From Murdochiella vaginalis (GTDB lineage: Bacteria > Bacillota > Clostridia > Tissierellales > Peptoniphilaceae), in contig NZ_LT632322.1 in the NCBI RefSeq assembly GCF_900119705.1, forward strand, positions 682,001-746,000: a stretch of 64,000 bases of DNA. Direction: 5' to 3'. The notes under the pieces are model-generated. The model had not been told where the DNA came from and did not search any database. It saw only the letters and a program-made list of their open reading frames with translations. The first letter of the stretch is position 1. Each line of letters begins with the position of its first letter. Position numbers and translations under genes: made by a program. Below, piece after piece: positions 62,701 to 64,000 of this stretch.

Positions 62701-63376
62701 CACGTTTACCACAGACGGCAATGGGAAGGTGGCCGGCGCAGACGAAAAAGTGTATTATGTCAATCCGAATGCCGGAATTAAGTTGGTAACCACCAATAAC
62801 GGAGAGGAAAAAACGTTAGCCGTGCCTGCGGCAACCCCCAATGCACATTATTTCTTTTCCGTGTGGGATCCACAGATTGACACGGTCAATGCGATTGACA
62901 AAGATCTTACGTATCAAGCGTGTTTTAAGAAAAAGCCAAAGGTGACCATCATCGTGGATCCGAATGGCGGAAACTGGAATGGCGATGGCGCAGTAAGAAC
63001 CTATGTATTCGACAAGGGCCATATGTTCTATCTCGATGACGCGCCGGTTCGGGAAGGATACACGTTCCAGTATTATCAAGGCTCCATGTATCAGCCGGGA
63101 GATGCGTACCAGGCCAACCAGGATCATAGGTTTACGGCCATGTGGAAACCGAATCCGGTTGTTCCGCCGGTCAATCCGGCGGAGGATCCGAACAAGCCGA
63201 ATGTCAATACGCCGGGCAAGGAGAATGCAGGGGAAAAACCACAAGGGATGCCCAATAAAGATACGGTTGCTCCGAAGACGAGCGATACAGGGCTGTTCTT
63301 GCGTTGGCAATTCGCTCTTCTCACGATGGCCGGTGCAGTATGGACGTGGAGCAGAAAAAGAATGAACAAGCAGTAG
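56741..63376 (+). CDS. Giant repetitive surface protein with sortase-type anchor
   Basis: The ATG at 56741, behind GAGGTG, gives 2211 residues. A signal peptide (hydrophobic 8-22, cut near AFA-A, 25-28) is followed by an N-terminal region and InlB-type beta-grasp repeats (FDTNGGTEVP near 250; FDPNGGKLDP near 850; DPNGG near 2070). Then come 188-residue repeats: R1 1313-1500 and R2 1501-1688 are almost identical, and R3 from 1689 keeps only its first half before diverging. Each has a VVEQK...FWVNP module and a Rib-like module (TLIAGAKTVGEK...PDGTTFKFVGTVD). The end is APKTSDTG, a hydrophobic helix and RKRMNK, a variant sortase signal. It is probably a cell-wall adhesin; the ligand is unknown. 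Confidence 0.9.
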   Translation: MKNVFQRFLTFLLALVLMVPMPSTAFAAETSKYQNSMDLQPVKLPEGKTTAEFIENPKQPDLYTLRSDFKVERDGEHVINYQPYVATVGAAATDEEKAKVKKTIKLPDFPGYDMPKKNSAPLDDFHINYDTVVNEAKSNPQLSGNDEYGKTYQKTQDFNYNAEKQTINVKHVFQDINDFDKYGNKPGETEETITQEEGSVGSKLKIEPLDADEIKGFVPETKFIEVQVPLNTKDFTVEYRYNRNHFDATFDTNGGTEVPSHTLYYGQTIPTLEQKDIPTKVGATFQGWKPSVDLTDEAGKTFKKDEVITDASGKAIENLKAQLTMPAENVKFTAVWKDDPTADYVVQFWTEKADYPKGASLLEKYDFVGTHVYKDKPTGTRPDLATEPVKGVEFPDLDQARLNKIGNNDRFYRNYFLYLNKFYKYNKDLTDTENADPNDSSLVKAVSSNGKTVYNIYYDRQVYDLYFTKSNDRSEGATFYPEIWRHGKKLGEPGNPYHFKARFNQLMTEWPDDAQETKGFSDGKQSFGWGPNFAVKQWQYRDTPPYRLSADEFLDMKDYEDRGGYTNDLDAGNGVTLPVNWKANPRTFTTLSFGIEQRGRDSQGNQPMPHHMDFWMDGFEPGETIIDYNLYRTKSDTSSTTYGHKYPVVQGFTKKRNVETSEKLTADEIDAKNDEREATTPFPNTKVTDAYGNKKTQGKMSFMSTFFNRADEFGDPDDGSDAFKTNGYIKFEYERNKYKLRFNNDPAKLKDDSEYNNTNQTDVFYQKPLKDLNLDNPQTLIDLGLTDLVEKDDKGKDRIKRPAGLAPQMVFKGWALDPAGQKLVWENKETMPAHSLVLYAKWGEPDYKWKVTFDPNGGKLDPIAEEKITTARKTIREGDIADQKEVTYAVKGENEGDKQVFTVVQRQKLVQPEKPTRNGYSFMGWEVLRYKKDANTGNYTEEVDTSYRDTYGVPELYSYGNDVVSPIYLKAVWVKNDMVDVQVYHHFLDNALAIDKTVTENPAKATIGNQRADKYVAAIGSKQDANWVLATDEELTKNTDAETKKLYEDYQELAKQLGNRATQGNTYFQTLRVEPKQILEDGKLVDNPKFKYNEFHFFYRPFRTRNYKVNYVDERAKAELEKPGLTDAQKKDIIDKYRILDQEAVTSLCRHYDARNYKPIKGWKLTSAPQQQLFYDVEEDTNKFLGINGTGSDEITFYYKDIRVIEVPSGSPTPPEGYVRVTFKASEGGSFGKDKSGKPIKEIHYDVLKGLKSDLLPVPQELKKGEEPDENKHYITPEADNNFLKWDDKPLLAKDTELNDNYVFTAKFVPYVVEQKDPSKKPDVPKNYIQVIVKTTDKATDATKFDKTFWVNPKKEVAIPVTNPEGKKPDGKDYTWQFDSWKNNTTSKEYKTEIKDTFTDGVTIEAHYVVKPKTLIAGAKTVGEKVVAKGTPITPEELVTNKYDSADPNNQDNLPDGTTFKFVGTVDTSTAGEITAKVEITYPSGDKVTKEVKIVVVDDVVEQKDPNKKPDVPKNYIKVFVKTTDKATDATAFDKTFWVNPDKEVTISVTNPEGKKPDGKDYTWQFDSWKNNTTSKEYRTEIKDTFTDGVTIEAHYVVKPKTLIAGAKTVGEKVVAKGTPITPEELVTNKYDSADPNNQDNLPDGTTFKFVGTVDTSTAGEITAKVEITYPNGDKVTKEVKIVVVEDVVEQKEPNKKPDVPENYIKVFVKTTDKATDATKFDKTFWVNPDKEVTISVANPEGKKEAGKDYTWKFDHWKNKTTSKDYTTEIKDTFTDGVTIEAHYVVEIAKIVEPLKTTQIDIPKGKTITKEDLSKRITPQEGKEIASIEVVEEPDVKNVGNTSAKVIVTYTDGTTQGTAEAPVVIPVVVHEPILPAAENGAKPEGALDNYVKVAFEAGEGGTVAGTLLYYVSPEVEVDMTEVAAKVTKTPAVGYHTNGEQWTNENEKTLKATFTDSLTTFVFQFDKSPDIVEKTDASPDKPEGYVTVTFTTDGNGKVAGADEKVYYVNPNAGIKLVTTNNGEEKTLAVPAATPNAHYFFSVWDPQIDTVNAIDKDLTYQACFKKKPKVTIIVDPNGGNWNGDGAVRTYVFDKGHMFYLDDAPVREGYTFQYYQGSMYQPGDAYQANQDHRFTAMWKPNPVVPPVNPAEDPNKPNVNTPGKENAGEKPQGMPNKDTVAPKTSDTGLFLRWQFALLTMAGAVWTWSRKRMNKQ
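60677..62098 (+). repeat. 564-bp direct repeats inside the surface protein gene
   Basis: GTCGAGCAGAAAGA recurs at 60677, 61241 and 61805, exactly 564 bp (188 codons) apart. The first two units are almost identical in DNA, including long exact runs such as the one starting ACTCTGATAGCTGG; the third matches for about 290 bp and then diverges. Copy number change by recombination is likely. Confidence 0.9.
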
Positions 63377-63397
63377 CAAACGCTTGAAAGAGAAACA

Positions 63398-63437
63398 AAG
63401 AAGCGGCTCGTTATCATACGAGCCGCTTCTTTTCTTG
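63398..63437. terminator. Terminator after the surface protein gene (bidirectional)
   Basis: Twelve-bp perfect stem GAAGCGGCTCGT / ACGAGCCGCTTC with loop TATCAT, then TTTTCTT; A-rich on the other side, so it may also serve the minus-strand ABC gene. Confidence 0.88.
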
Positions 63438-63496
63438 ATAAAACGTAAGGAGAAGCGTATAAAAAGCGTTGATCTTGGTGAAATGGCGGATGTGGT

Positions 63497-64000
63497 TTAT
63501 TTGCACGAAACAATCCGCCCATTTTCAATGCGGATTACATGTTGATAATTCTCGTCTTTTTCCTCGCTACGATGGGAGACGACGATAACGGTCACATCTT
63601 GTAGGGAAAAAATACACTGTTCAATCTTTTCTAATGCGTGTTTGTCTAAATTCGAGGTGTATTCATCCAAAAGAATAAATGGCGTTTTTCGAAGTAAGGC
63701 ACGTGCCAGTGCTAAGCGTTGCTTCTCACCGCCTGATAGATTTCTACCGTTTTCAAAGAGGACGGTTTGCAGACCATCTTCTAAGCGCAGAACATATTCT
63801 AACAATCCAACTTGGGCTAACACCTGCTTGACTTCCTCTGTATCGAAAGGTTCGAACAATGTTATATTGTTCAAGATCGTATCATTAAAGAGAAAGGGCG
63901 TCTGCTCGATAAGGCATATATTTTTCGCTATATTTTTGCTGCTGATTTGTTTACGTTCCACATTGTTATATAGAATTTTTCCTGTATATTTTTTCTCCAA
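63497..64000 (-). CDS. ABC exporter ATP-binding domain (truncated at window edge)
   Basis: C-terminal 167 residues of an ABC exporter; the frame stays open to base 64000, so the start and membrane domain lie outside. Visible are the Q-loop region (CLIEQTPFLFNDTILNNI), signature LSGGEKQR, Walker B FILLDEYTSNLD and H-loop SHR; Walker A is beyond the edge. In Walker B the usual DEP/DEA is DEY. The gene is clearly more AT-rich than most of the window, hinting at a different origin. The substrate is unknown; peptide or bacteriocin export is possible. Confidence 0.88.
   Translation of the reverse strand: MEKKYTGKILYNNVERKQISSKNIAKNICLIEQTPFLFNDTILNNITLFEPFDTEEVKQVLAQVGLLEYVLRLEDGLQTVLFENGRNLSGGEKQRLALARALLRKTPFILLDEYTSNLDKHALEKIEQCIFSLQDVTVIVVSHRSEEKDENYQHVIRIENGRIVSCK

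Overview
The window reads as chromosomal DNA of an anaerobic, amino-acid-fermenting, Gram-positive-type Bacillota. My best guess is a mid-GC member of the Peptoniphilaceae/Tissierellia, but this is inferred from gene content only. The grounds are a complete-looking hydroxyglutarate route of glutamate fermentation, many lipobox lipoproteins, AAGGAGG-type ribosome sites, and a sortase-type surface protein with no outer-membrane genes. Coding density is high, genes form short operons, and many ends carry clear intrinsic terminators.

Layout. 1-0.75 kb: the 3' end of an ABC exporter. 0.85-2.4 kb: a repeat-bearing spacer, two tRNA-Val genes (CAC and GAC) with near-identical terminators, and a small LEA-like gene between them. 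2.4-3.7 kb: an ApbE flavin transferase lipoprotein. 3.7-10.3 kb: a Pho regulon unit, pstS-C-A-B-phoU-phoP-phoR, preceded by PhoP-type TTAACA repeats. 10.3-12.5 kb: tdh-kbl threonine catabolism. 12.6-16.5 kb (minus strand): GltS, a Maf-metallopeptidase fusion and an M29 aminopeptidase. 16.7-18.6 kb: oligoendopeptidase F with an unusual insert. 18.63-19.98 kb: a gene-free island of several tandem repeat families between convergent genes. 20-24.8 kb (minus): a livJHMGF branched-chain amino acid importer. 25.2 kb (minus): BioY.

26.0-41.3 kb is the metabolic core. gctAB, gcdA, hgdABC, gcdC and gcdB convert (R)-2-hydroxyglutarate through glutaconyl-CoA to crotonyl-CoA, with a biotin-dependent Na+ pump. 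They are followed by a TAXI-type TRAP transporter, a second GltS and a 2-hydroxyacid dehydrogenase that is probably the 2-hydroxyglutarate dehydrogenase. Glutamate uptake, reduction, CoA transfer, dehydration and decarboxylation are therefore clustered; BioY would supply the biotin and acetate kinase (55.4 kb) one ATP-forming step. No gene for the small decarboxylase delta subunit is seen.

41.5-64 kb: a Na+/phosphate cotransporter, an atypical [FeFe] hydrogenase with a [2Fe-2S] partner, an ABC importer whose permease and ATPase are one polypeptide, glmS, a Sel1-repeat protein, a 23-bp repeat array before a DUF4143 ATPase, a small membrane protein apparently split by a frameshift at an A7 tract, an AI-2E family permease, a sugar nucleotidyltransferase, ackA, a 2211-residue repetitive surface protein, and the 3' end of a second, more AT-rich ABC exporter.

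No phage, CRISPR array, complete insertion sequence or rRNA gene was found. The least explained material is the repeat content: 55-bp and 53-bp tandem hairpin arrays, a dispersed roughly 80-bp element in three copies, and 35-bp and 23-bp direct repeats.
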